64,000 nucleotides of DNA from Kiritimatiellia bacterium (GCA_027493775.1 JAOSKE010000001.1:1337246-1401245); one strand, 5' to 3'. Counted from the stretch's first letter, positions 1-8,445 are shown. Notes: a model not told the origin generated them from the sequence alone. Numbers and translations are program-made.

Positions 1-360
1 TGGACTCCGGACGACAATTTTGCGAACAGCACAAACGAGATTCGGATCGTTGCAACAGATGACGGTGATCCTGTAATGAGTAGCACCGGCACCCTGACTG
101 TTCTGGTACTCGGAATGGATGAGCTGTTCAAGGCGGACGCAAGCCCCGCCGACCTGGAGAGCGGCACAAACTTTGTTGTGCGGTGGCATTCGGAAGACGG
201 CGCGGTTTATCGCGTTGAGGCTGCGGACATCCTTCCTAGTGCGGAGTGGATTGCCCTACCCGGCGACATCACCGCAACGGGCGGAGTCGCACAGAAAGAA
301 GACGCAGATGCAGGCGCAAGCGAGCATCGCTTCTACCGCATCTGGAAACTCAGTCAGTAG
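1..360 (+). CDS. C-terminal end of a large secreted cadherin/Ig-like repeat protein (5' truncated by window)
   Basis: The reading frame is open from base 1 and ends at TAG 358-360, so the start lies outside the window. The first residues (TPDDNFANST...IRIVATDDGDPV) resemble the end of a cadherin-like or putative-Ig repeat of the kind seen in very large surface proteins. The last ~70 residues (YRVEAADIL...WIALPGDITATGG...FYRIWKLSQ) form the short C-terminal module ending in an F-Y-R-x motif that is common at the end of secreted Verrucomicrobia/Kiritimatiella proteins. The role is probably extracellular adhesion or binding; the substrate is unknown. Family type is fairly clear, function is inference. 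Confidence 0.7.
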   Translation, partial: WTPDDNFANSTNEIRIVATDDGDPVMSSTGTLTVLVLGMDELFKADASPADLESGTNFVVRWHSEDGAVYRVEAADILPSAEWIALPGDITATGGVAQKEDADAGASEHRFYRIWKLSQ

Positions 361-497
361 CTCAAAAAACAATCAAACAAGAATCGGGCGCAGATCACCC
401 TGCGTCCGATTTTGTTTGGGGATACGGGGAATCCGGGACGAGTTCGTACCGGCCCCATCCTTTATCTCAACTCAATCCTGCCGCCCAAATCGTGGAG

Positions 498-517
498 GCC
501 CGACGCCCGCGTCGGGC
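498..517. terminator. Hairpin between convergent genes
   Basis: A perfect 9-bp inverted repeat (GCCCGACGC, two-base centre, GCGTCGGGC) sits between the end of the first gene (360) and the end of doxX (529), and is followed on the plus strand by a T-rich stretch (GTTTCTTGTT). The position between two convergent genes fits a bidirectional terminator; no long U-run is present, so strength is uncertain. Confidence 0.5.
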
Positions 518-528
518 GGCGTTTCTTG

Positions 529-987
529 TTACGACGTTTTCGTCAGCGCGCGATCAATGGAGAGTCGCCCGCCGCCGGCGATAATCAGGCCGAGCGCAAT
601 GGCGAGCGCGAGGATGTGGTACTCGAAGCCCTCCATCGCCCCAGGGTTGTTGTGCCAGTTCATAAAAAAGCCGTTTTTCCCGTGAACCATTGCAATCGCG
701 GCGACCATATTGCAGCCGATTGCAAATGCGCCGATGCGGGTGGCGAATCCAGTCGCAAGAAGAAGCGGGCCCAGAAATTCCGCCATAATTGCAAGGAATG
801 CGATTGCGACGGGAAGCGCCATGCCATCGGGCGAACTGAAGTACTGCATGGTGTTGCTGAACCCGCCGCCGCCAAACCAGCCTAATACTTTTTGGGCGCC
901 ATGCGGAAAAATTGCGACGGCCAGGCCGAGTCGCAGCACAAGCGGAGTCCATCCGCCCTTTGTATTAAGTACTCCCTTGATGTTCAT
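529..987 (-). CDS. DoxX family inner-membrane protein
   Basis: 152 aa. The start at 987 is chosen because AAAGGAGAAACG lies directly in front of the ATG; a longer open frame upstream runs through the marR gene and is not credible. The protein shows the DoxX layout of four hydrophobic helices, with LRLGLAVAIFPHGAQKVLGWFGG near the N terminus and a second, third and fourth segment around residues 60-80, 80-105 and 120-140. DoxX/DoxD-like proteins are small integral membrane proteins, often linked to redox or thiol/quinone stress. It lies 52 nt downstream of a marR gene on the same strand, so the pair is probably one operon controlled by that repressor. The exact reaction is not known. Confidence 0.85.
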   Translation of the reverse strand: MNIKGVLNTKGGWTPLVLRLGLAVAIFPHGAQKVLGWFGGGGFSNTMQYFSSPDGMALPVAIAFLAIMAEFLGPLLLATGFATRIGAFAIGCNMVAAIAMVHGKNGFFMNWHNNPGAMEGFEYHILALAIALGLIIAGGGRLSIDRALTKTS

Positions 988-1039
988 CGTTTCTCCTTTG
1001 TGTTGTCCAAAAAATTCGAGCGTTGTCGCGGTGAACGGT

Positions 1040-1489
1040 TCAGGCCTTTTGCAGCCGCATCTCGTCCGCGTGTCTGCCAAGCTTGCGGAGGGCGGGAAGA
1101 AGCCGTGCGCGTTCGGTGGAGCTGAGCACACTGAACGCCTTTTCGAGATTGGCGGAGTGTCGGGCAAATACGCGCTGAATGTAGCGCCGCCCTGAAGCGC
1201 TCAGGCTTACCATGACGACGCGCGCATCTTTCTTTGCCACCGTGCGCTTCACATACGCCTGCTTCTCCAGACGACTCACCGCCGTGGTGATGGAGCCGCT
1301 GGTCAAATAGACCTTTCGACCCAGCTCATTCACCGGCATCTCCCCCTTGTGCAGGAGCGCCTCCATTACGATGAAATCTGTGAACGACAGACCCATGGAA
1401 GCGATGGACTGCTTGTCCCACGCCTCCACCGCCCGCCAGGCCTTGAAAAGGATCAGCCAAGTGTGAGTCGCAGATGTGTTTTCCTTCAT
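1040..1489 (-). CDS. MarR family transcriptional regulator
   Basis: 149 aa. Central winged helix-turn-helix is clear (LTDFIVMEALLHKGEMPVN-like helix, then VYLTSGSITTAVSRLEKQAYVKRT and the wing around AKKDARVVMVSLS), flanked by the helices that form the MarR dimer interface. Family members are ligand- or redox-responsive repressors. It is transcribed ahead of doxX, and a near-ideal dimer-sized palindrome lies 20-41 bp upstream of its start codon, so autorepression plus control of doxX is likely. The same palindrome also faces the divergent GH20 gene. No conserved single N-terminal cysteine of the OhrR type is evident, so the signal cannot be named. Confidence 0.88.
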   Translation of the reverse strand: MKENTSATHTWLILFKAWRAVEAWDKQSIASMGLSFTDFIVMEALLHKGEMPVNELGRKVYLTSGSITTAVSRLEKQAYVKRTVAKKDARVVMVSLSASGRRYIQRVFARHSANLEKAFSVLSSTERARLLPALRKLGRHADEMRLQKA

Positions 1490-1508
1490 ACCTCACCCAT
1501 CGGCCAAA

Positions 1509-1530
1509 ATTGTCTTGATGTCAAGACAAT
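1509..1530. promoter_or_regulatory. 22-bp perfect palindrome, probable MarR operator
   Basis: ATTGTCTTGA and TCAAGACAAT are exact reverse complements separated by TG. Length and symmetry fit one MarR dimer. Read on the minus strand the site contains a TTGACA that could act as a -35 element for marR, so binding would block its promoter. It lies between divergent genes (marR and the GH20 gene). Confidence 0.7.
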
Positions 1531-1632
1531 TTGCGAGAAAAAACGCAAATGGGACTCCACGTGGGGCGAAGCGGCGCCTTTTTGTCGCTTTCGCGGCTTG
1601 ATTTGCCGCGCGCGGATGCTTTTGATTGCCGC

Positions 1633-3447
1633 GTGTCGCAACTGAGCTTTCCAGTCCTCCTGCCGATGCCCCGCTCGATTCATATCGAACAGGGCGCGCA
1701 CTCGCTGCGGCGCCGGCGAATCACCATCTACGACGACTCGGGGCTGGGCACCGACATCGCCGCACGGATTCAACAGGACGTTCGACGCGAAGTTCACGCG
1801 GAGGCGACGATCGCGGGGCCGAGCGACAAGCCGCATACGGCGGAAATTCTATTGCGCCACGATCCGGAATTGCGACCCCAGGCCTACGCCCTACACATTA
1901 CTCCGCGTCAGGCTGTGCTGAGCAGTGCGGATGCCGCCGGGTTGTGGCACGCGGCAATGACGTTTCGCCAGCTTCTTCGCCAGTACCGCGATGCAATTCC
2001 TTCGTGCCGCATCGAGGACGCCCCCGATTTTCTGACGCGCGGGGTGATGCTCGATATCAGTCGCGACAAAGTTCCCTCCATGGAGACGCTGTTCCGCTTC
2101 GTGGACGAGCTGGCGGAGTGGAAGATCAACCGGCTGGAACTTTATACGGAACACACGTTCGCCTATCGCAACCATCGCGAAGTCTGGGCAAACGCCAGCC
2201 CGATGACCGCGGAAGACGTTCGTGAGCTGGACCATTTTTGCGCCGAACGCTTCATTGAATTGGTTCCGAATCAGAATTGCTTCGGGCACCTGCATCGCTG
2301 GCTCGCGCTGGAGCGATACAAACCACTCGCGGAGGCGCCGGATGGATTTATGACGCCGTGGGGTGAGCGGCGGAGTGGCTCCTTTAGTTTGAACCCGCTC
2401 GATCCGCGCAACATGGATCTGGTCGAAGAGCTGCTTGCAGAGCTGTTGCCGAATTTTCGCAGTCGAAAGGTGAATGTCGGATGCGATGAAACCTTCGACC
2501 TCGGCCAGGGGCGTTCGCGAGAGGCGTGCGAGCGCGAAGGCAAGGGGCGCGTCTATCTTGATTTCCTTCTCAAAATTCATCGTGCGGTTTCTGCACACGG
2601 ACACACGATGCACTTTTGGGGTGATATCATCTTGAATCACCCCGAACTAATTCCGGCGCTACCGCGCGATGTGGTTCCATTGGTCTGGGGTTATGAAGCG
2701 AATCACCCATTTGCGGAACAGTGCGCGAAATTTGCGAATGCAGGTTTCTCTTTCTTTGTCTGTCCGGGCACCTCGACTTGGAACAGCGTTGTCGGCCGAA
2801 CCGACAATGCGTTGGAGAACCTGAACAGCGCGGCAAGGCATGGGCTTGCGCATGGTGCGTCCGGGTATCTCATTACCGCGTGGGGCGACAATGGCCACTG
2901 GCAGCCGTATGCGGTTGATTTGTTGCCTCTCGCTGCGGGCGCGGCGCGTGCGTGGGCGCTCGAGGCCAATCGCGAAGCGGATCTCGCGGCGCAACTGGAT
3001 GTTCAAGTGTTCAAGAGTGAAGCGCGAATGCTTGGCGCGCTCGCGTACGACCTTGGATTGGTGTACCGCGAGCTGGGGTATCCGATTGAGAATGCGAGCG
3101 CGTTATTTCGCCTTCTTTTCCAGCGCGATATCGGCAACCTGCGGGCGGCGATTTCGGACGGAAAGTTGCAATCCGCGCGCCGTCGGCTTCAATCCGTCCC
3201 TTCCGTGCTCGCCGGCGCGCGTTGCGGTCGCGATGATGCCGGGCTAATTACAAACGAGTTTGCCCTTGCCGGGCGCCTGCTCGATCTGGGCATTGCGCGC
3301 GGGCTTGGAGAAGACGCGGCGCAGCGCGCGAAATGCTGGGCGGAATTCATTCCGGCGTTCCGCGAACAGTGGCTCGCGCGCAATCGTCCGGGCGGATTGG
3401 AGGATAGTGTTGCGGTGATGTTGAAGCGGATGCGCGATGAGAGATAG
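1633..3447 (+). CDS. Glycoside hydrolase family 20, beta-N-acetylhexosaminidase-like
   Basis: About 604 aa from a GTG at 1633. The frame is open from 1531 (TTG), with ATG codons at 1549 and 1666; 1633 is preferred because it keeps the LLPMPRS segment, which matches the usual start of GH20 N-terminal domains. GH20b domain occupies roughly the first 120 residues. The catalytic barrel follows from TRGVMLDISRDKVP, and the paired acidic residues of GH20 are present in NVGCDETFDLG (Asp-Glu). GH20 enzymes release terminal GlcNAc or GalNAc by substrate-assisted catalysis. No signal peptide is seen, so it may act in the cytoplasm on imported oligosaccharides. It is divergent from marR. Start position is uncertain, family is clear. 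Confidence 0.85.
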   Translation: MSQLSFPVLLPMPRSIHIEQGAHSLRRRRITIYDDSGLGTDIAARIQQDVRREVHAEATIAGPSDKPHTAEILLRHDPELRPQAYALHITPRQAVLSSADAAGLWHAAMTFRQLLRQYRDAIPSCRIEDAPDFLTRGVMLDISRDKVPSMETLFRFVDELAEWKINRLELYTEHTFAYRNHREVWANASPMTAEDVRELDHFCAERFIELVPNQNCFGHLHRWLALERYKPLAEAPDGFMTPWGERRSGSFSLNPLDPRNMDLVEELLAELLPNFRSRKVNVGCDETFDLGQGRSREACEREGKGRVYLDFLLKIHRAVSAHGHTMHFWGDIILNHPELIPALPRDVVPLVWGYEANHPFAEQCAKFANAGFSFFVCPGTSTWNSVVGRTDNALENLNSAARHGLAHGASGYLITAWGDNGHWQPYAVDLLPLAAGAARAWALEANREADLAAQLDVQVFKSEARMLGALAYDLGLVYRELGYPIENASALFRLLFQRDIGNLRAAISDGKLQSARRRLQSVPSVLAGARCGRDDAGLITNEFALAGRLLDLGIARGLGEDAAQRAKCWAEFIPAFREQWLARNRPGGLEDSVAVMLKRMRDER

Positions 3448-3525
3448 GCCCCGGCCCTAATCTGCGCTGGACGCGCCAGCGACGCGCGGCTATCACTAAC
3501 ACCCCATCGAACTGCGGAGCCACCT

Positions 3526-4005
3526 ATGGACGAATTGCTTCATTTATTACAACGGAACGCGCGAGAGACGCTGGAAAACCTTGCGAAGATTCTCGACTCA
3601 AGCGCAGAGGATGTTCGCGCACGTATCGTAGAATATGAACGGCTCGGCGTGATTCGAGGCTATCAGGCAATCGTCAACGAAGAATGTGCAGAAGCGGACA
3701 AGGTTATCGCAGTGATCGAAGTCAAGGTGACGCCGGAGCGCGAACACGGGTTCAATCAAATCGCGGACTGCATCAGTAAGTTTTCTGAAGTGCAATCGCT
3801 GTTTCTGATGTCCGGCGCATTCGATCTTTTGCTGTTCGTCACGGGGAGCGATATGAAGGCCGTTGCGCGTTTCGTGAGCGAAAAACTCGCGACGATTCGG
3901 GGCGTTGTCTCCACGTCAACGCATTTTATGCTGAAAACCTATAAAGACCACGGGCTTTTGATGGAAGCCCCGCACGCGGTCGAGCGCCTCAAGGTGTCTC
4001 CCTGA
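3526..4005 (+). CDS. Lrp/AsnC family transcriptional regulator
   Basis: 159 aa. The N-terminal part (residues 1-55, LLQRNARETLENLAKILDSSAEDVRARIVEYERLGVI) is a winged HTH of the Lrp type. The C-terminal part (about 65-145) is the RAM ligand-binding/oligomer domain, with the pattern ...FLMSGAFDLLLFVTGSDMKAVARFV. Such regulators respond to amino acids. The gene ends 20 nt before an aminotransferase on the same strand, a pairing that suggests the regulator controls that enzyme in response to its amino-acid substrate. Which amino acid cannot be told. Confidence 0.88.
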   Translation: MDELLHLLQRNARETLENLAKILDSSAEDVRARIVEYERLGVIRGYQAIVNEECAEADKVIAVIEVKVTPEREHGFNQIADCISKFSEVQSLFLMSGAFDLLLFVTGSDMKAVARFVSEKLATIRGVVSTSTHFMLKTYKDHGLLMEAPHAVERLKVSP

Positions 4006-4025
4006 ACCGGGCGCAAGGACTCAAC

Positions 4026-5225
4026 ATGAAATCTCTCCAATCCAGAATAGCCTCACACGTACAAGGAATTCCACGCTCGGGGATTCGCGATTTCTTCGAC
4101 ATCGTCAGTACGATGAAGGATGTCATTAGTCTGAGCATCGGCGAACCGGATTTCGATACTCCGTGGCACATCCGCGAAGCCGCAATCCACGCGCTGGAAA
4201 GCGGAAAGACTGGCTACACGTCAAACCTTGGCCTTCTCTCCCTGCGCCAGGCGATTGCGCAGTATCTCAAACGCAAGTACGACCTGAACTACGACCCGGT
4301 GAAGGAGGCGTTGATCACGGTTGGCGTGAGCGAGGGACTGGACCTTGCGCTGCGCGCGTTAATTGAGCCGGGCGACGAGGTTCTCTATCACGAACCGTGC
4401 TACGTGTCGTACTCGCCGAGCGTGATCTTCGCGCACGGCAAACCGGTCGTGGTCGAAACAAGCGCGGAAGATGGATTCCGACTCACCCGCGCAAAGCTGG
4501 AGGCGAAAGTTTCGCCCCGAACAAAGCTGTTGTTGCTGAACTTTCCAAACAATCCGACCGGCGCGATTCTGGAAGAAAGCGATCTGCGCGATATTGCGGA
4601 CTTTGCGATCAAGCACGACTTGATTGTGATTACCGACGAAATCTACGCGGAGCTGACATACGACGGACGCCACTCAAGCATTGCAGCGCTGCCGGGCATG
4701 AAAGAGCGCACAATTTTTCTCCACGGCTTTTCGAAAGCCTGGGCGATGACCGGATTCCGACTCGGCTACGCCTGCGGACCGGCCGAGCTAATTGAAGCGA
4801 TGATGAAGATTCATCAGTACACGATGTTGTGCGCACCGATCATCAGCCAAGAGGCCGCGGTGGAAGCACTGACAGATTCCGATTCCGCAGTCGAAGATAT
4901 GCGTGCAGAATACAAGCGCCGCCGCAACTTACTGTTCAATTCTTTTACTGAAATGGGTCTGCCGTGTAAGCGTCCGCGTGGCGCGTTTTATGCCTTTCCC
5001 TACGTCGGCCACTTCGGTCTTTCCTCCAAAGAATTTGCCCTGCGCTTTTTGGAGGCCGAGAAGGTCGCCGTTGTGCCCGGCTCTGCATTCGGACCGAGTG
5101 GCGAGGGCTACATTCGCTGCGCGTACGCGACGGGAATGGAAGACCTTCAAGAGGCGATGCGCCGCTTATCCCGATTTATTCACACCCTGCAACCAAGCGG
5201 CACACCCCGTCCAAATGCTTGCTAA
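4026..5225 (+). CDS. PLP-dependent class I/II aminotransferase
   Basis: 399 aa, the normal length for fold-type I aspartate-aminotransferase relatives. Landmarks are NFPNNPTGAILEE (substrate/cofactor loop), DEIYAELTYDG (Asp that contacts the PLP nitrogen), HGFSKAWAMTGFRLGY (the Lys of SKxxxMTG forms the Schiff base) and the C-terminal RCAYA region carrying the carboxylate-binding Arg. Cytoplasmic enzyme; it transfers an amino group between an amino acid and a 2-oxo acid. It is the second gene of a two-gene unit with the Lrp-like regulator. Substrate specificity cannot be assigned from sequence alone. Confidence 0.9.
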   Translation: MKSLQSRIASHVQGIPRSGIRDFFDIVSTMKDVISLSIGEPDFDTPWHIREAAIHALESGKTGYTSNLGLLSLRQAIAQYLKRKYDLNYDPVKEALITVGVSEGLDLALRALIEPGDEVLYHEPCYVSYSPSVIFAHGKPVVVETSAEDGFRLTRAKLEAKVSPRTKLLLLNFPNNPTGAILEESDLRDIADFAIKHDLIVITDEIYAELTYDGRHSSIAALPGMKERTIFLHGFSKAWAMTGFRLGYACGPAELIEAMMKIHQYTMLCAPIISQEAAVEALTDSDSAVEDMRAEYKRRRNLLFNSFTEMGLPCKRPRGAFYAFPYVGHFGLSSKEFALRFLEAEKVAVVPGSAFGPSGEGYIRCAYATGMEDLQEAMRRLSRFIHTLQPSGTPRPNAC

Positions 5226-5528
5226 CCGCTAGTTTTCTTCATTCGTCCTCATTTCGGGCGGCGGAAACGCGGAAGTTGTTAACAGCTTGGTGATGACGAC
5301 TTAACAAATCACCGGCCCGGAAGAACCTTCGTTGTTGTTGTGTAATATCCGAAACTATAACGAGTTGTGATTAAATATTGGCGATTGTTTGCGCCGCCGG
5401 AAAGTTGTCAACAGGGGGCGCTTTTCCTTGTTGAAAACATTGTTTTATCAATCGCGTTGATAAGCAACGAGTTGGAAATTTTTCTTCCAGAGCTGCGGCT
5501 TGAGGTGGGGTCGGCGTGACGCCGGTTA
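5226..5528. other. Intergenic stretch, AT-richer than its surroundings
   Basis: No convincing gene. The rightmost ~120 bases, read on the minus strand, continue the reading frame of the zinc-ribbon gene that lies on the other side of the IS630 insertion and close at a TGA near 5408; they may be that gene's displaced 3' end. A short GGCGTGACGCC dyad at about 5512-5522 could be a terminator stem. Confidence 0.4.
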
Positions 5529-5538
5529 TAGTGGTTCT

Positions 5539-6162
5539 CTAAAGTTCTGACTTGATTGAACAGGTGCGAATGTTGTCAGGCGCTCTGTTGATGGCCCAGC
5601 AAAGAGCCTTGTCAATACGGTCAATGAGCGCATCGGCGTCTTTGGCCACGAAGTCGGTAAACCACTCCGCTTTGATCAAAAGCCACAGCCGCTCAATCGG
5701 GTTTATGTCCGGTGAATACGGGGGCAGATACAACGGCTCGAAGCGACCCCACTGAAGCCGGGCCGCCTTGTGCCATGAGGCGTTGTCCAGTATGAGAAGT
5801 TGGCGTGGACGCGAAGGAGGCGGCAGCCGGTTAGCCTCATCCAGGAACGCCTGAAAGGTATCGGTGTCCGAATGCGAGAATTCACAGAGGAACGCTTCGC
5901 CCGTTCTCGGACATACCATCCCGGTCACGTTCATTCGCAGATGGTCGCCGTTTTTGGTGACCCGGCCCGTTTTGCCCACCTTGATCCAACGGCGGCGAGG
6001 ACGAGGATCGCCCTCAATCCCCGTTTCGTCGCCAAACCAAAGCTCTACATCGGGGTTCTTCATAAGCGCTTGAAGTTCAAGGCAGAATGACTTTCGGGAC
6101 TCTTCGTCCTGCCGATCCGGCCACGGTTGCGGCACCTTCAGCCGAAAGCCTTGATCGTGCAA
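5539..6162 (-). CDS. IS630 transposase, C-terminal DDE catalytic part (orfB)
   Basis: 207 aa. The catalytic triad of the DDE superfamily is visible: LWFGDETGIE (first Asp), LLILDNASWHKA (second Asp) and NPIERLWLLIK (Glu). The frame opens with a TTG at 6162 inside the end of orfA, but its first residues (HDQGFRLKVPQPWP) are the normal continuation of the orfA product. It is therefore most likely expressed by a -1 frameshift from orfA at a four-base T run (minus strand; plus-strand A's at 6161-6164), not as an independent protein. Confidence 0.85.
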   Translation of the reverse strand: MHDQGFRLKVPQPWPDRQDEESRKSFCLELQALMKNPDVELWFGDETGIEGDPRPRRRWIKVGKTGRVTKNGDHLRMNVTGMVCPRTGEAFLCEFSHSDTDTFQAFLDEANRLPPPSRPRQLLILDNASWHKAARLQWGRFEPLYLPPYSPDINPIERLWLLIKAEWFTDFVAKDADALIDRIDKALCWAINRAPDNIRTCSIKSEL

Positions 6163-6566
6163 AAGCGCATAACCGTTGAATAGGCAACGGGCAGCTTGAG
6201 TTCATCCCGCAAATAGCCATGCAGCTTGACCCCGGTCCAGTGGTGTTGATCTGCCAGTCCGGGTTGCTCAACTAGGTTCACAATCTGCGATACGCGGTCC
6301 TGGGGAATCTTGCGCGGCCGACCCGACCGAGCATGTTCAATCAGCCCGTCAATGCCGGCTTGATTCCATGCGTGTACCCAGCGAGTGAGGGTGCGCTCGC
6401 TTACCGCAAAAAGCTTGGCGACTTGGGAGAAGTCCATCTCCAGCATCAGCGCATTTATAGCGTACAGGCGGTCCCGGCTACGCATGGTTGGGGCGGTCGT
6501 TATTGCCAGCCGCAGCTCCTCGGGCTTGCAGTTTTCGGGATTTGGCAATGTCTTCGAGACCGGCAT
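6138..6566 (-). CDS. IS630 transposase, N-terminal DNA-binding part (orfA)
   Basis: 142 aa. It has a homeodomain-like HTH (DFSQVAKLFAVSERTLTRWVHAWNQAG) followed by a winged HTH (GVKLHGYLRDELKLPVAYSTVMRF), the usual DNA-binding half of IS630 transposases. In the zero frame it ends 5 residues after a CGC TTT TGC stretch. Slipping back one base at the T run gives ...VMRFLHDQGFRLKVP, an uninterrupted IS630 transposase. Whether the shift is programmed or a one-base error cannot be decided here. Confidence 0.82.
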   Translation of the reverse strand: MPVSKTLPNPENCKPEELRLAITTAPTMRSRDRLYAINALMLEMDFSQVAKLFAVSERTLTRWVHAWNQAGIDGLIEHARSGRPRKIPQDRVSQIVNLVEQPGLADQHHWTGVKLHGYLRDELKLPVAYSTVMRFCTIKAFG

Positions 6567-6647
6567 TTCCCAGCTTCATACAGCATCTCCCAAAAATTAA
6601 AAGTTTTTTATCACCCTTTTTTCAGGACAAAACTTTTGAGAAAGGCT

Positions 6648-6995
6648 CTAGTTATCGCCAAGCAATCCAACGAGGCGGTCGAGCGCCGCTTGAATTAAAT
6701 CCAGCTCGCCCCGAATTTGGCTGAGTCGTTCAGAGTCCGACGCGCGTGATTTGACTTCAAATGTGGGGGATGCGGCTGGTTCTGTGGATGCAGCAGTTAC
6801 CAAGACTTCCGTTTCCTCTGTGGATTCGGAGAGGGTGGTCGGAACTTGAATTTCCGTCTGACAATCCGGGCAGCGCACAACAAAGCCTGCAGCGCGGGGA
6901 TCTATCGCAAGGCTTTTTCCGCACTGCGGACATTCGAACACAATATCGCCGGGCTGAAGTTCAGCAGAATTCGCAGATTTAACTTCTTCTTGCAC
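6648..6995 (-). CDS. Zinc-ribbon domain protein, 3' end altered by IS insertion
   Basis: 115 aa from a GTG at 6995 preceded by AAGGGA. Residues ~20-50 form an MJ0042-like zinc ribbon with two CxxC pairs (FECPQCGKS...VRCPDCQTE). The rest is polar and ends in a short amphipathic helix (LSQIRGELDLIQAALDRLVGLL). The last codon before the stop is the final native one; the TAG is made of the duplicated target TA plus the first G of the IS630 element. Joining the flanks without the IS extends the frame by about 40 codons to a TGA near 5408. The native protein may thus have been longer. Function unknown; similar small zinc-ribbon proteins are common in PVC bacteria. Confidence 0.7.
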   Translation of the reverse strand: MQEEVKSANSAELQPGDIVFECPQCGKSLAIDPRAAGFVVRCPDCQTEIQVPTTLSESTEETEVLVTAASTEPAASPTFEVKSRASDSERLSQIRGELDLIQAALDRLVGLLGDN

Positions 6996-7095
6996 GGGAT
7001 GGTTCCCTTCTCTTCACGCTAAGACCTACATATAAAATAGTGTTTATGCCGCCGCTTGGATAGAGAAAACTCAGAACATCTTTTTTTGCGGAAAT

Positions 7096-8445
7096 TCAAG
7101 CTGGCAGGGTGATCGTAAATGTGCAGCCCCGCTCGGGGGCGCTGACGAGCGCGACCGTGCCGCCATGCGCCTCCACGATGTGTTTGACGATGGAAAGGCC
7201 CAACCCGGTTCCCCCCAGTTTTCTGCTGCGCGATTTGTCCACGCGATAGAAGCGCTCAAAAATGCGGTCTTGATGCTCCGGCGCAATGCCCGGTCCCTGA
7301 TCGCTTACGCGGATGAGTAGCGTGTCACCCATGGATTCCGCGTGTACACGGACGGTGGTGTTGGGCGGGCTGTACTTGATGGCGTTGTCCACAAGGTTGA
7401 TTAGCGCCCGCTGCATTAAAACGGGATGCGCGTGGATTCGAATGGTGCGATCCGCATCGGTGGAGAGCGCGATGTTTTTCTGGTTGGCCTCCACCACGCG
7501 CAGCCCCAATGCGCCGTCAATCAGGTCGCGGAGAAACAGGTTTTGTCGCTCCAGCGGCGTTCGCTCGTCCTCGTATTCGAGGCGCATCAGCTCCATCAAA
7601 TCGTCAATCAGCGACCCGAGCTGTTCTGTTTGACGGGCGATGATGCGAATGAAGCGCTGCGCTTGCTCCGGATCCATGTCTTTTTCCGCGGCGAGCGTTT
7701 CGGCAAAGCCCTTGATCGAAGTCACGGGCGTTTTAAGCTCGTGCGACGCGCTTGATACGAATTCGCGCTGCATGGTTTCAAGCTGGCGCAGCCGCGTCAC
7801 ATCGGTCAGCACCAGCATCGCGCCCTTCACGCGAGCGCCGTCGCGCAGGAGGTTCCCGTGCACTTGCAGGTGGCGCTCGCCGTTCGAGAGAAGCATCACA
7901 TCGCCCTCAATCGTTGCCCCTTCGCCAGCGAGTGTCCGGCGGACAAGCTCGGCGAGACGCGCGTTGCGAACCACCTCCAAAACGCCCCGTCCGCGCACGG
8001 TCTCTGCTTCAATGGAAAAGATTCGAATGGCGGCGCGGTTCACATCCAACACCCGCTCGTGCGCGTCCACGATGAGAACCCCCTCGGCCATGCTCTCGAA
8101 TATGGTTCGTTGTTCTGCGAGCAGGGTTTCGATGGTTTTGATTTTGTCCTGAAGGTTCAGTGCCATCGCCTGCACGGCGGTCGAGAGCGCCTTCATTTCA
8201 AGCGTTGTCGGCGCGGGCCACTCCACCTTCTGCTCGCCCGCCGCCTGCGCTTCCGCCGCGCGCCGCATCCGCGCCAGCGGCCGGGCCAGATAGCGGGCGA
8301 GCAAGGCGCTTGCGAGCGCTGCGGAGAGCAGAAAAATCAGCAGCGTGACGGGCAGCGAGAGATCAAGCTGGTCGGTCAGCGACAGCAAAAGCGTCAGCGC
8401 AACCAGCGAGAGAAGAAGCTTCCAAAACAAGGTGCGCCGAAACAT
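7096..8445 (-). CDS. PhoR-like sensor histidine kinase
   Basis: 449 aa. The start at 8445 follows a GAGGG-type ribosome site and opens with MFRRTLFWKLLLSL; the open frame continues upstream but into gspD. Order of parts: two transmembrane helices (about 7-25 and 30-50), HAMP linker, PAS domain (QRTIFESMAEGVLIVDAHERVLDVN), HisKA with the phospho-acceptor His (SSASHELKTPVTSIKGF), then HATPase_c with N box (LVDNAIKYSP), G1 (DQGPGIAP) and G2 (GGTGLGLSIVKHI). It phosphorylates itself and a response regulator, but no regulator gene is adjacent. It begins 22 nt after gspD and could be co-transcribed with the secretion operon. Confidence 0.9.
   Translation of the reverse strand: MFRRTLFWKLLLSLVALTLLLSLTDQLDLSLPVTLLIFLLSAALASALLARYLARPLARMRRAAEAQAAGEQKVEWPAPTTLEMKALSTAVQAMALNLQDKIKTIETLLAEQRTIFESMAEGVLIVDAHERVLDVNRAAIRIFSIEAETVRGRGVLEVVRNARLAELVRRTLAGEGATIEGDVMLLSNGERHLQVHGNLLRDGARVKGAMLVLTDVTRLRQLETMQREFVSSASHELKTPVTSIKGFAETLAAEKDMDPEQAQRFIRIIARQTEQLGSLIDDLMELMRLEYEDERTPLERQNLFLRDLIDGALGLRVVEANQKNIALSTDADRTIRIHAHPVLMQRALINLVDNAIKYSPPNTTVRVHAESMGDTLLIRVSDQGPGIAPEHQDRIFERFYRVDKSRSRKLGGTGLGLSIVKHIVEAHGGTVALVSAPERGCTFTITLPA

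Larger units (their letters stand above)
5531..6648 (-). mobile_element. IS630-family insertion sequence
   Basis: The element is flanked by TA on both sides (5529-5530 and 6649-6650), the TA duplication expected of the IS630/Tc1-mariner group. Its ends are imperfect inverted repeats: left GTGGTTCTCTAAAGTTCTGA, right (reverse complement) GAGCCTTTCTCAAAAGTTTT. Inside are two overlapping minus-strand frames that together make one transposase. Length of about 1.1 kb is typical. It sits directly against the end of the zinc-ribbon gene and supplies part of its stop codon. Confidence 0.88.
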
